Part shown: positions 53,006-64,000 of the stretch, piece after piece
How the letters are laid out: each line of letters starts with the position of its first letter
How positions within the stretch are numbered: position 1 is the stretch's first letter
The notes under the pieces: model-generated
Database searches by the model: none
The model's input: only the letters and a program-made list of their open reading frames with translations
What the model was told of the DNA's origin: nothing
Assembly (NCBI GenBank): GCA_039583875.1
Contig: CM077158.1
Span: 233,918,453 to 233,982,452, forward strand
Reading direction: 5' to 3'
Source of the DNA: Platanthera guangdongensis
Taxonomy: Eukaryota > Streptophyta > Magnoliopsida > Asparagales > Orchidaceae
Length of the DNA: 64,000 nucleotides
Program-made: the position numbers and the translations under genes

Positions 53006-53200
53006 TCCCTACACTCGCATCGGAAATCCTGGACTCAATCGTTGATCGCGGAACAACTAAATATGCGCTCGTAGTCTGACGTTGCCGTTTTTATCGTCTC
53101 AAACCTGGAATTATGTATAGCTTATTGGGCTCTTATTTCTTCTGCTCTCATGTAATATGTTGTTTGTTGTCACCGAATTTGTCAATCCTTGTGTTGCTCC
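53006..53200 (+). other. VHA-H 3' untranslated region (approximate)
   Basis: Follows the stop. It contains ctcatgtaatatgttgttt, a plant-type far-upstream/poly(A) context, and ends in sequence (ctccaaaaaaaaa) around 53195-53207 that may mark the cleavage area. The exact end cannot be seen. Confidence 0.45.
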
Positions 53201-53460
53201 AAAAAAAAATTAAGTATATATGGATTACAAACAGCTCTGGGTCAGAACAAGAAAAATACATATAGCAAAGCCCGCCACTGCATGGCCCCCCTGAATTAGA
53301 AGGCTGCCTGCTGCATGGCCCGCCCGAACCCTTACTGTGTCAGATTTCAAACAATTCTTCCCCCTCTTACTATGTAAACACGTTTAAAGATTTGTAACCC
53401 ATGATGTGGGACTAAAAAGATAATAAGAATTAAATAAATAAAAAATAAATTAAAAATGAT

Positions 53461-53531
53461 GTGGGGCTGAGATTCGAACGGCCCAATCACCTGATATGAA
53501 CTCAGAGCCTTATCCATTAGGTCACAACCGC
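53461..53531 (-). mobile_element. tRNA-Arg-like head of a SINE or tRNA fossil
   Basis: On the minus strand gacctaatggataaggc (A box region) and gttcgaatct (B box) stand at tRNA spacing with a ctgag...tcag anticodon stem. The anticodon position reads tca and the acceptor stem does not pair (gcggttg against cagcccc), so it is not a working tRNA gene. An AT-rich tail follows to about 53400. tRNA-Arg is the closest pattern; a SINE head is the better guess. Confidence 0.5.
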
Positions 53532-53540
53532 TTTTGGGCA

Positions 53541-53768
53541 TATATAGTGTGCGGTTATTTAATTGTCACTTGTAATATTATTTTTTACTTTTTTTTTGTT
53601 TAAATATCTGTTTTATAATTTAATAAAAATATTATATAAAAATATTTTAAATTAATATGATATTTTTAAATAATCGTGGGGTGGGGGGTGTAATTACATT
53701 ACATTAAGAAAAAAATTAATAGAAACAATTAAATAACTGTCTCGGAGCTACCATAAGCGGTATCTCTA
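53541..53768. other. AT-rich spacer
   Basis: Very AT-rich with poly-T and ggggtggggggtg. Towards its end are two imperfect inverted motifs (gctaccataagcggtatc, tgtcgtgcggta) that resemble those at 54486-54770. No coding sequence seen. Confidence 0.5.
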
Positions 53769-53771
53769 TTG

Positions 53772-54269
53772 TCGTGCGGTAGGGGACAAGATCATTTCTT
53801 TTCCCAATTTGGGTGTTTTCTAGAGACCAATTTTAGTACTCTCACTATAGCAAATTTCACACCCCATGAATCCGTAAACTACACATTGAATCATAGTCTT
53901 CTCCGGCATGCAAACAAAAGGTATCCATCACCAATCCAGACCAACCTATCCGGATGGGCTTCTCATAACATGCTTATTTCGTACTTTGATTCTGGATTCT
54001 ATATGCAAGTTCTACCGGGGTTATTTTCGATCGACCCGTCGGAAATTCCTTCGCTCTCCACCAATTAGTGGGGAACTTCATACAATTATGCCAAATTAAT
54101 GACTTCACATGTCCAAGAAGGAAGATCGTTACCCTTGTATATTTCTTTAGACCATGAACACGAACGCGATCCGGATGGAAATGACCGTAGTGCTTTCCTC
54201 TCCATGAATCTAGCTTTGGCTCGCAAGTCCGATCACAAGAACGGCTTCACAGCTTTCCTTCAGGGCTGA
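53772..54269 (+). pseudogene. Nearly open frame of unknown origin
   Basis: One reading frame is open for about 166 codons except for a single TAG at 54066-54068, and ends at a TGA (54267-54269). No ATG starts it. The translation looks protein-like (WASHNMLISYFDSGFYMQVL, then YISLDHEHERDPDGNDRSAF), with uniform composition and no low complexity, but I recognise no family. It may be part of a decayed transposon or an inserted gene or organelle fragment. It lies between two stretches with similar ctaccg...cggta motifs. Confidence 0.35.
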
Positions 54270-54315
54270 ATCAGCCTTGCACTTGCTCTCCTAACCTTCT
54301 CCTTCTACCTCAGGA

Positions 54316-56623
<2,308 letters not shown>

Positions 56624-58034
56624 TGTAACGCCCCTGACTTTTTGATATTTATTTGATTTGGTAATGTCACATTTATGACGTCAGGGTGTTACTTTTTAAC
56701 GTCATGTTGACGGCGCTGCACTGTTAGTGCGTCTCCACGTCCGTTATGTCTGTTTGACCAAATTTTGGGGGTTTTGACGATATTGAAGGTTTTCATGTTG
56801 GAAGAATTGAGTTTGTATATTTGGACTTGCTTGTCCAGTTTTGTTGCGGTTCGGGTGTTTTTGGAGTCTCGACGCATATTTGAAGTTTTGTGTTATTTAT
56901 GCTTGTTGAGAGCATGTGGTGATTGTGTCGTTTGGGCGTCTGTTGGTGTATGGTGGAGTGAATGATTCTCCCACCGCAGTTAGACAGATATTTATCCGCG
57001 AGGGTGTGTCCGGATGAGTGACCACCTCACCCGTATCTTTTTTGGTATAGTTGACCACATGTGGCTAATAAAGTTATGAATTCTTTCTTATGATTTAATC
57101 ATGTTTTCCCCCTTATAGCCTTGTGCATCTGGTATATTTTGATGTACGTGACGATTCACGTAAGTGTTCCTTTTCGATTTTGGTACTTTACTTATGTTCT
57201 TTACTTTAGTACTTTTGGACTTGGGTTGGTACCCCTTATGACCTATGTTGTTTTTTGGCTAAGTTTTCTGCCATCACTTGTACATTCTTGCTGAGATGTT
57301 TTGTCTTTGCAATGCCTCAGGTTCAGAGCAGTAGCAGGTAGTGGAGCTTGCTTTGGAGTTTCAGTGCAGCAGTGGTGGCTGTGATGTCCACCTCGCCGTT
57401 GCGAAGTAGTTTGTCGTTTTTAGTTTTGCTTTATCTAGTTTAGACATACTTTTGGTTATGTGCGTTCGTGTCATGTTGTTGACGCCCACATGGATTGTTG
57501 ATTTTTGGACACTTTGCTAGCTGCTAGTAGTTTTCTTTGGATTGTTTGGGTTACTTGCTCTCTGAGATGTTTTATACTAGGACTGCGTGTTAGATATTTT
57601 TAACTTATAAAATCTTATTATTAGTATATCATACATGTCATCTTTTTCAAAACTAAGTCACTACTCTCTGATTAGCGTAAACACTTTTTCCTATACTCAT
57701 TATAAATCTAGAGTCGTGCATACCATGAGTTGTTCTTCGGGGACGTTTATACTCATATAAGATGTTTAAATCAACCTAATCAAGAATTTTTTCGCGACGT
57801 ATAACTATATTTTTATTCGTGGACTAGTTGATCCACTAAGCCGAGGGATACAGCTAACTGTTTAACTTCAAACTGGATTTTTCTTAACTAACGTATAAAT
57901 TTTCAAAAAGAAGTGTTTAGCTGAGGTCTTGCCTGAGCATCTGCAGTTATCCTTTGCAGACGTGACATCATGACTCGTGTTTTCTCCTTACTCTGATATA
58001 CCGCTATAATGTGAAGAAAATACGGGTTGTGATA
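56624..58034. mobile_element. Probable solo LTR, 1411 bp
   Basis: Starts TGTAACGCCCCTGAC and ends ATACGGGTTGTGATA. Flanked by ctgac (56619-56623) and ctggc (58035-58039), a target duplication with one mismatch. The GC-rich sequence on both sides is alike in style (ccgcgc motifs), as if one block had been split. No internal region or second LTR is present, so it would be a solo LTR left by LTR-LTR recombination. The start motif is common in gypsy LTRs; the TA end is less usual. Confidence 0.5.
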
Positions 58035-58269
58035 CTGGCCGCGCATGCCTGCGCGGCACTACCGTGCATGTGCACGGGTTCAACCTCCCTCTTGTGTGTT
58101 TTTGGGATTTCAGGCTTTGCGCGCGGCTAGCTTGGCCGAGTTTGCTTGCCCTCGTGTTCTTGGCCAAAAACCTTCTGGGTTTGACTTAGGAAATTCAAGG
58201 GGAACCTCATCACATATGTTAATATTTTGAAAAGGAAATGACGTGAATGGTGGTTGGCGTAAATATATC
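58035..58269. other. Continuation of the GC-rich block
   Basis: GC-rich first (ccgcgcatgcctgcgcgg, an imperfect palindrome at 58039-58056), then ordinary sequence to the presumed LTR start of J. No gene seen. Confidence 0.4.
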
Positions 58270-58439
58270 TGTTGTACAACCCCGTGTTCGTCGAGTGGGT
58301 CCGTCAAGTTAGGCGAGCGGACCAAGGCACCCTGCCCGCACCAGAGCACCATGCGGGCGAACTCAGAGTGGTCAGCTTGCTCTCACCAAAGCCAGGCGGG
58401 CGAGCTGCGCGAGCCGGCGCATCCATCCCACACTCGCCT

Positions 58440-58525
58440 TGAGTTCGTCGAGCGGAGGTTTGAGCTCGACGTTTGTCGAGCGGAGGTTTGAGCTCGACAT
58501 TCGTCGAGCAGAGGTTTGAGCTCGA
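58440..58525. repeat. 29-bp minisatellite, left part (3 units)
   Basis: Units of ttcgtcgagcggaggtttga plus gctcgaca. The array continues beyond element I at 61839-62070 with about eight more units, giving about eleven in all. Confidence 0.88.
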
Positions 58526-58876
58526 TGTAGAAACCGAACAGAGAACAAACCGAAATGGTTTTAACTGAAACTTTATTATCCGAAAAAGGTATCTATTACA
58601 AAGGTATGACCTCCCTTATATAGAATGGAGGAGAGATGAGAGAATACAAATAAAAGATGTGGGAATAAAAATTACAAGTACAGCGGACTATACAAAATAA
58701 ACCGCACAGGCCGCGCGGTTAGACAGAAGGGCTAACCGCACGGCTACCACAAGAGAAGCAGAGAGGTCGCCTGTGAAGATCGCTAGACCGCCCGGTTTAT
58801 AAGCCGGCGTGTCAAACCGCCAGACCGCGCGGTCTTCAACCCGCCAAGACAGACCGCCCGGTCACCAACTTCAACA
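58526..58876 (-). repeat. 3' LTR of element I
   Basis: 351 bp, TGTAGAAACCGAAC...CTTCAACA on the + strand. It contains several small palindromes (accgcgcggt, gaccgcccggt) and a ccttatatag TATA-like box. Four substitutions against 61488-61838. Confidence 0.94.
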
Positions 58877-58883
58877 CTCCCCC

Positions 58884-59615
58884 TCAAGCTGGAGCATATA
58901 TATCAATTATGCCCAGCTTGTCGCAAACATGCAGAAATGAGGCGGAAACTTGCTTGGTGAAGATGTCAGCCAGCTCTTTATCAGACGTGACAAAAGGAGT
59001 GCAAATTTGTTCTTTTAAAATCTCTTCACGAATGAAATGGCAGTCGACCTCAATGTGCTTTGTTCTTTCATGGAATACCGGGTTTTTGGAGATGTATATG
59101 ACGGCCTTGTTATCACAGAACATAGGTAGAGGATGGTTGTACACCTCTCCTAAATCTAGCATGAGCGCCCGCAGCCATTTTAACTCACAAGTGGTTGACG
59201 CCATACTGCGATACTCAGCTTCTGCACTGGACCTGGAGACAACAGACTGCTTCTTGCTCTTCCAGCTCACCAGATTTCCCCCAACAAAGGTGCAAAAACC
59301 TGAGGTTGACTTGCGATCCCCTTTGTCATCAGCATAACTTGCATCTGAGTAGGCTTCAATCCTCAGATGACCATTCTTCTGAAAAAGTAATCCTTTCCCA
59401 GGCGCTGCTTTGACATACTCCAAGATCCGCAAGACGGACTGTAGATGACACTCCCTGGTTGCTTGCATGAATTGACTCACCTTGCCCACAACATAGGAAA
59501 TGTCGGGTCTGGTCACTGTGAGATATATGAGCTTACCAACCAGATGCCTGTACCGCGAACTATCTGAAAGAGGAGGCGAATCATCTGTCCAGGTTTTGTC
59601 CTCCCCAGTTGCCAT
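58884..59615 (-). pseudogene. Element I RNase H region
   Basis: 243 codons open. It carries the end of the RT connection ([20 protein letters not shown]) and RNase H ([53 protein letters not shown]). It ends IIDIYAPA before the polypurine tract. It is separated from the RT frame by a stop and about two codons (59616-59621). Confidence 0.9.
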
Positions 59616-59621
59616 GGGGCA

Positions 59622-61451
59622 TCAGGCAGGTTTTGCTCCAGTCAATCCTGCCTCTTTTAAAAGATCAAGGGCATACTTACGCTGAGAGAGAACTAAGGAG
59701 TCGGGCTTCCGAGAGATTTCGATCCCCAGAAAGTACTTTGGAGAACCCATATCTTTAGTGATCAGATGTTGGCGAAGATGTCGCTTTGTCAGGGCTACCC
59801 CTTCCTGGTCATCGCCAGTGAGAAGAATATCATCAACGTACACAGCAAGAACAACCAGCCCAGAAAGAGTTTTGCGAATAAAGAGAGAGTGATCAGCAGA
59901 GCTTCGCACAAAACCAACAGCCGCCACAATGCCGCTGAACTTGTCAAACCAAGCTCGAGGACTCTGCTTGAGGCCATAAATTGCCTTCTGCAGCGGGCAT
60001 ACTCGTGTCTCCCCCTGAGCAACATACCCAGGAGGTTGCTCCATATAAACTGCCTCGTGAAGATCACCATAAAGGAAGGCATTCTTGACGTCCAGCTGAG
60101 AAATCGGCCAATCCCGATTGACGGCCACAGAGAGAAGAACCCGGATAGTGCTGAGACGATCCACGGGGGAGAAGGTGTCAAAGTAATCAACCTCATAAGT
60201 CTGAGTAAAGCCCTTATCAACAAGGCGAGCCTTATACCGATCCACAGTGCCGTCGGGGCCAAATTTGACCACAAATACCCATCGACAGCCAACAACATCT
60301 GTGCCGAAAGGAGGCGGAACAAGGGTCCAGGTACACCGTTCAGTGAGAGTAGCAATCTCCTCATCCATGGCAACTTTCCAGTGAGGAATAGTAAGGGCCT
60401 CCTGGTAGGAACGGGGGGTGGCAGTGGCCGAGATAGCCAGTGCAAAAGCTCTGCGAGCAGGGGTAAGACGAGCGTAGGAAACAACTGCAGCAAGCGGGTG
60501 TTGGGTGCAGGCCCGAACCCCTTTGCGAAGAGCAATCGGGAGATCCAGGTCAGCAGGTGCCTCAGTATCCGGAGTATCCGTGGTGGAGAGAGCTGACCCG
60601 GGAGTAGAGAGAGATGGCAGCGGAGTGGAGGGAGAAAGCGGAGTAGAGGGTGGAGATGATGAGGATGGGGAAGACGGTGGAGTGGGTGGAGAGGGCGGAA
60701 CATCAGTGGGAGCAGAGGGAATGGATGGGTTGGTATGAGAAGGAGGATCAGGAGGAGTAGAAGAGGAAGCGGGAGAGAAGTAAGATGCATTGGCAAAGAA
60801 GGTGACATCCGCAGAGACAAATTGCTTGCGGGTAACAGGGTCAAAGCAGCAATATCCTTTCTGAGTGGGAGAGTAGCCCAGAAAGACACATTTGGTGGCA
60901 CGTGGTGAGAGTTTATCACGGGTGACAGCCGGAGAGTGCACAAAAGCGGTGCACCCAAAGATGTGCAGAGGAAGAGGAAAGGGATCCTTGTCCGGATAAA
61001 GAATGGAGAAGGGGGTAGCACCGTGGAGAACTGTGGATGGAAGGCGATTGATGAGATAGCAGGAGAGGAGGACAGCATAGCCCCAATAGGAGCGAGGAAC
61101 ATGCATTTGAGTCATCATAGTGCGAGCGACATCAAGGAGGTCCTGCGGGGAAGAGGTCGCGCGGACTGAGAAGGCCGAGCGAACAGAAGAAAAGAGGAGG
61201 CAAGCAGCAGCGACTACAACAAGTCGCAGACCGGGCGAACAGAAACAGGCCGCAACGACTAGGAAGTCGGAGAGGCAAGAAGGAACCAGGAGCGCGGCGA
61301 CAACGAGACAGGTCGCGGCGACGAATAGCAGCAGGAGAAGAGAACCAAGGAGAAGTAAGCCGCGCGAACAGGGCGGCGGACAGAAGAGAGGGCAAGCCGC
61401 AAGACAGGTCGCGGAGAGCGGAAAACAAGCCGCGAGAATCAGAGAGCGCAC
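59622..61451 (-). pseudogene. Element I fused frame: leader, integrase end and RT
   Basis: 609 codons open. The first roughly 105 come from the GC-rich leader (Leu/Ala/Cys-rich, probably not a real protein). At about 61135 the sequence enters the integrase after its core (LLDVARTMMTQMHVPRSYWG) and continues through VFLGYSPTQKGYCCFDP. RT follows with CRWVFVVKFGPDGTVDRYKA, LDVKNAFLYGDLHEAVYMEQ and the catalytic [15 protein letters not shown], ending in the thumb at GLTGAKPA with a stop. About 2 kb of gag, protease and integrase core are deleted. Confidence 0.88.
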
Positions 61452-61487
61452 ACAATCAGGAGGAAACGACCGTGTCCTCTGATACCA

Positions 61488-61838
61488 TGTAGAAACCGAA
61501 CAGAGAACAAACCGAAATGGTTTTAACTGAAACTTTATTATCCGAAAAATGTATCTATTACAAAGGTATGACCTCCCTTATATAGAATGGAGGAGAGATG
61601 AGAGAATACAAATAAGAGATGTGGGACTAAAAATTACAAGTAAAGCGGACTATACAAAATAAACCGCACAGGCCGCGCGGTTAGACAGAAGGGCTAACCG
61701 CACGGCTACCACAAGAGAAGCAGAGAGGTCGCCTGTGAAGATCGCTAGACCGCCCGGTTTATAAGCCGGCGTGTCAAACCGCCAGACCGCGCGGTCTTCA
61801 ACCCGCCAAGACAGACCGCCCGGTCACCAACTTCAACA
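61488..61838 (-). repeat. 5' LTR of element I
   Basis: 351 bp, preceded on the + strand by cctctgatacca (reverse complement of the primer site) and followed by the duplication ctcga, which is part of a minisatellite unit. Confidence 0.94.
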
Positions 61839-62070
61839 CTCGACATTCGTCGAGCGGACGTTTGAGCTTGACATTAGTAGAGCGGAGGTTTGAGCTCGAC
61901 ATTCGTCGAGCGGAGGTTTGAGCTCGGAATTCGTCGAGCGGAGGTTTGAGCTCGGCATTCATCGAACAGAGGTTTGAGCTCGACATTCGTCAAGCGGAGG
62001 TTTGGGCTTGGCATTCGTCGAGCGGAGGTGTGAGCTCGGCATTCGTCGAGCAGTGGTTTGAGCTCAGATC
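61839..62070. repeat. 29-bp minisatellite, right part (about 8 units)
   Basis: Continuation of 58440-58525. The units vary at one to four bases and the spacing is regular (28-30 bp). Each unit contains a tcgtcgagc core and gctcga. Confidence 0.9.
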
Positions 62071-62735
62071 AGCGAGCCCCCCAGGAGCTTCCATAGCGAT
62101 AGTCTTAGACTGGCCAGCCCGCTCTCCTATAGGCGACCCGACATCCAGTACCGCTCCAGTGCGAGCACCGACGGGCCGCGGGGGCCTCGCTCATGCTCGG
62201 CGGAGGACAAGAGGAGAGCTGTGAGAGCCAGGTCGCACCCGCCCCCTGGGGGTAGAGAGTAGTGGCGAGCTGACCTCCAGATCCTTGGGGCCTGCCCAGT
62301 GGGGCCCAGAGGCAAAATTACCTGGATGCCCTTCCCAGGGGTGCAAATAGCTTGTTAGACATCAGAGTTACGTTGTTGGTAGACCAGGCTGAGTTGTGCA
62401 TAGCTATTCAAAACAGTGGAGGTTGGCTATTTGCAGGTCGTTTTTAGAAAGCTATAAATAATACCCAAGGGGCACCTCAGAAGGCACGCTTGTCAGTACT
62501 CAAATCTTCTAGCGTTTTCTAAGGGAGCCTTAGCTCGGCATTTTGGCTAAGGAGGGGAAGCACTCTAAGATCTTCCGGGTGTGTGGTGGGTCCTCCACGC
62601 CGAGCCCTTGGGTCAGTTCTCATGTCTCTTATTGTTTGGCTTGCAGGAGAGAAGTAAGTGTGTGATCACCCCTTCCCCGAGGGTGAACTCCACGAGAGAC
62701 CGACTTTTCGATTTCAACATTTTGGTGTGGTGAGC

Positions 62736-63757
62736 ATGGACAGTGGTCAGCACAGAAAATCTTCAGCAGGCTCGATGGAAGGAGGAGAAGGACAAGGCTC
62801 AGAAAGGTCCGACTCGCCACCCCCACCCCCTCTAGTTACGGTCGGGATGTTCAAAGACTTTAGGCAGGAGGTGCTCAACCTCGTCAAGTTCGCACTCGAC
62901 GCGCGGGCCGAGTGCTCGACTTCGGCGGTCCCAGTCTTGGCCGCCCCATCTCTAGGCGAGGATGCTCCCGACAGGCGAGCTGGGGAGGAGGTCGCCGAGG
63001 AAGGAAGGGGATGCGAGTTCCCCAGGCACGTGCTCTTCCCAGGCTCGGCAAGCAGAGGCTGGTTCGGCAATGCGAGCACGCGAGATCCTCCATCTCACCC
63101 GGCAGGGGGAGGCAGTCCCTTCAGCAAGCTGGTTTCCTCCACCCCAGTTTCAGAGGGGTTCAGGGAACCCGAAATATCTTACTACACCGGGAAGGGAGAC
63201 ACGGTCCAGCACGTCCAGTGGTTCGAGGACGTGGTATCGATCTGGCAGATGTCGGATGGCTTCAAGTGCAGGCTCTTCGCCATCACCCTCAAGGAGAAGG
63301 CGAGGGAGTGGTTTCACCAGTGCCGACCATCTCCATTTACTGCTTCGAGAACCTGCGCCGGGGGTTCATGTTGAGGTTCACCACCTCCAAGAGGAGGAAG
63401 AAGGAGTCGGAGTCCCTGTTCCACATCAAGCAGGGGGTGAACGAGATGTTGGGGAGTTACGTCGACCGGTTCGAGGAGGAGGTCACCAAAGTCCAGGAGA
63501 TGCCAAGTCATAGCCTGATGATGACCTTCACCCTGGGGTTGCAACAGAGTTTCTTCAGGATGGAGCTGAAGAGAGTGCCGCCCCTCTCCTACGAAGAGCT
63601 GATGGAGAGGGCGGCGAGAGAAGTCGACGGGGAGGCGTCGAATCCGGAGTTTGCCCGGAAGCTGGCCAGGAGGGCCATAGAGGAGGAGGAGCCAAGGGGT
63701 GACAGAGGTCAGGAGGAGAGGAAAGCTGAGTCCCGACAGAGGGAGCAGCGGCAATAG
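62736..63757 (+). pseudogene. Element J gag, Tat-type gypsy (frameshifted)
   Basis: The ATG at 62736 follows the primer site by a few bases (MDSGQHRKSSAGSMEGGE). The first frame reaches 63374 and includes the start of the capsid domain (PEISYYTGKGDTVQHVQWFE, CRLFAITLKEKAREWFHQCR). From about 63330 the next frame continues (FENLRRGFMLRFTTSKRRKK, IKQGVNEMLGSYVDRFEEEV, LMMTFTLGLQQSFFRMELKR). This matches the Tat-lineage gag with its basic 'SSRRRKK' site. A small indel near 63320-63330 separates the frames. The second frame ends at a TAG (63755-63757); beyond it the window ends inside the element, before any zinc knuckle or pol. Confidence 0.8.
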
Positions 63758-64000
63758 CAGCAGTAGCAACAACCCAGGTGGTGGCGTCAGGAGCCGGACC
63801 GTCGGCTGGGCTGGAGGCCCGAGTGGCAGGATCAGTGGCCACAGAGAGGTTACCAGGGAAGGGACAACCGCCAGGGGGGCCAGGATCAGTTACATCCCCG
63901 AGGATGGAGGCAGGCCCAGAGACCTCCCCTCCTCGATCAAAATCAGGCTATGACCATAGCCATATGGGAGAGGAGGAGAGCAGCGCGGAGGAGAAGGAGA
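63758..64000 (+). other. Element J downstream of gag, cut by window end
   Basis: Gln/Gly/Arg-rich coding-like sequence (gtggcgtcaggagccgg...) that continues the gag region in another frame. No knuckle or protease motif is reached before the window ends. Confidence 0.45.

Larger units (their letters stand above)
58526..61838 (-). mobile_element. Deleted Ty1/copia retrotransposon I
   Basis: 3313 bp with 351-bp LTRs (58526-58876 and 61488-61838) that differ at four positions, flanked by ctcga (58521-58525 and 61839-61843). On the minus strand the primer site TGGTATCAGAGG follows the 5' LTR, and cttgagggggag precedes the 3' LTR. Gag, protease and the integrase finger and core are absent; the leader is joined directly to the integrase C-terminal region. 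It is inserted in the minisatellite of J's LTR. Confidence 0.93.
58270..62719 (+). repeat. 5' LTR of gypsy element J (left border uncertain), with I inside
   Basis: The right end is set by ttcaaca at 62719, followed by ttttggtgtggtg, which stands where Tat elements have their primer site. The left end is guessed at TGTTGTACAAC (58270). A TATA box gctataaataa is at 62451-62461. The U3 contains a minisatellite (58440-58525 and 61844-62070) that is split by copia element I. Without I the LTR would be about 1.13 kb. The 3' LTR is outside the window. Confidence 0.5.

Noticed and set aside
53461..53531. Functional tRNA-Arg gene on the minus strand
   Set aside because: The acceptor stem does not pair and the anticodon position reads tca; only the internal promoter boxes are conserved.
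61839..62070. CRISPR-like regular repeat array
   Set aside because: The units are contiguous with no unique spacers, lie in a eukaryotic LTR, and continue across a retrotransposon insertion; it is a minisatellite.
62658..62735. Upstream start for J gag at 62658
   Set aside because: It would lie inside the LTR; the ATG at 62736 comes directly after the primer-site region.

Overview
The window is plant nuclear DNA. It holds the 3' part of one host gene, a V-type H+-ATPase subunit H gene (VHA-H) on the + strand, swollen by nested LTR retrotransposons. Seven coding exons, all with GT-AG borders, lie between 21968 and 53005. The exons encoding roughly the first 90-110 residues are upstream of the window. 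From remembered family members the protein reads most like monocot VHA-H. With the long introns, this suggests a large-genome monocot, perhaps not a grass; the species cannot be told from the sequence.

Layout. 1-1814: remnant of a minus-strand Ty3/gypsy element. 1820-15155: gypsy element A (minus, TSD tatac). A is interrupted by a 463-bp hAT-like MITE (3086-3548, TSD aaagtgac) and by the complete CRM-type chromovirus B (5506-13007, minus, TSD gagcg). 16273-21532: copia element F (minus, TSD gttct) with two identical LTRs. 21968-22222: two VHA-H exons. 22223-42835: a 20.6-kb intron with a three-level nest: gypsy C (minus) is split in its reverse transcriptase by copia D (25645-36257, plus, TSD ctcct), and D is split in its RNase H by a non-autonomous Athila-like element E (29952-35721, plus, TSD ggtgg). 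The intron also holds a second MITE (36670-37130, TSD ataccaac) and several degraded fragments. 42836-42997: one exon. 42998-50019: an intron with a 133-bp palindrome and a foldback element H (43272-49565), into which copia G (44091-49396, plus, same family as F) is inserted. 50020-53005: the last four exons, with an Au-type SINE and tandem repeats in the introns.

Downstream of the gene (53006-64000): a tRNA-Arg-like SINE head, a nearly open frame of unknown origin, a (GA)64 microsatellite, LTR-like and GC-rich repeat DNA, a probable solo LTR (56624-58034), and the 5' end of a Tat-type gypsy element J (LTR about 58270-62719, gag 62736 to the window end). J's LTR minisatellite is split by a deleted copia element I (58526-61838, minus, TSD ctcga).

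The V-ATPase exons join in one frame without a stop, so the host gene looks functional although about 40 kb of transposons sit in or beside its introns. Most of the elements are defective: every autonomous-type pol has at least one stop or frameshift. The least familiar items are E (LTRs, an Asp-type primer site and a two-zinc-knuckle ORF, no pol, palindrome-rich LTRs), the foldback element H, and copia G, which has nearly identical LTRs but no target duplication.
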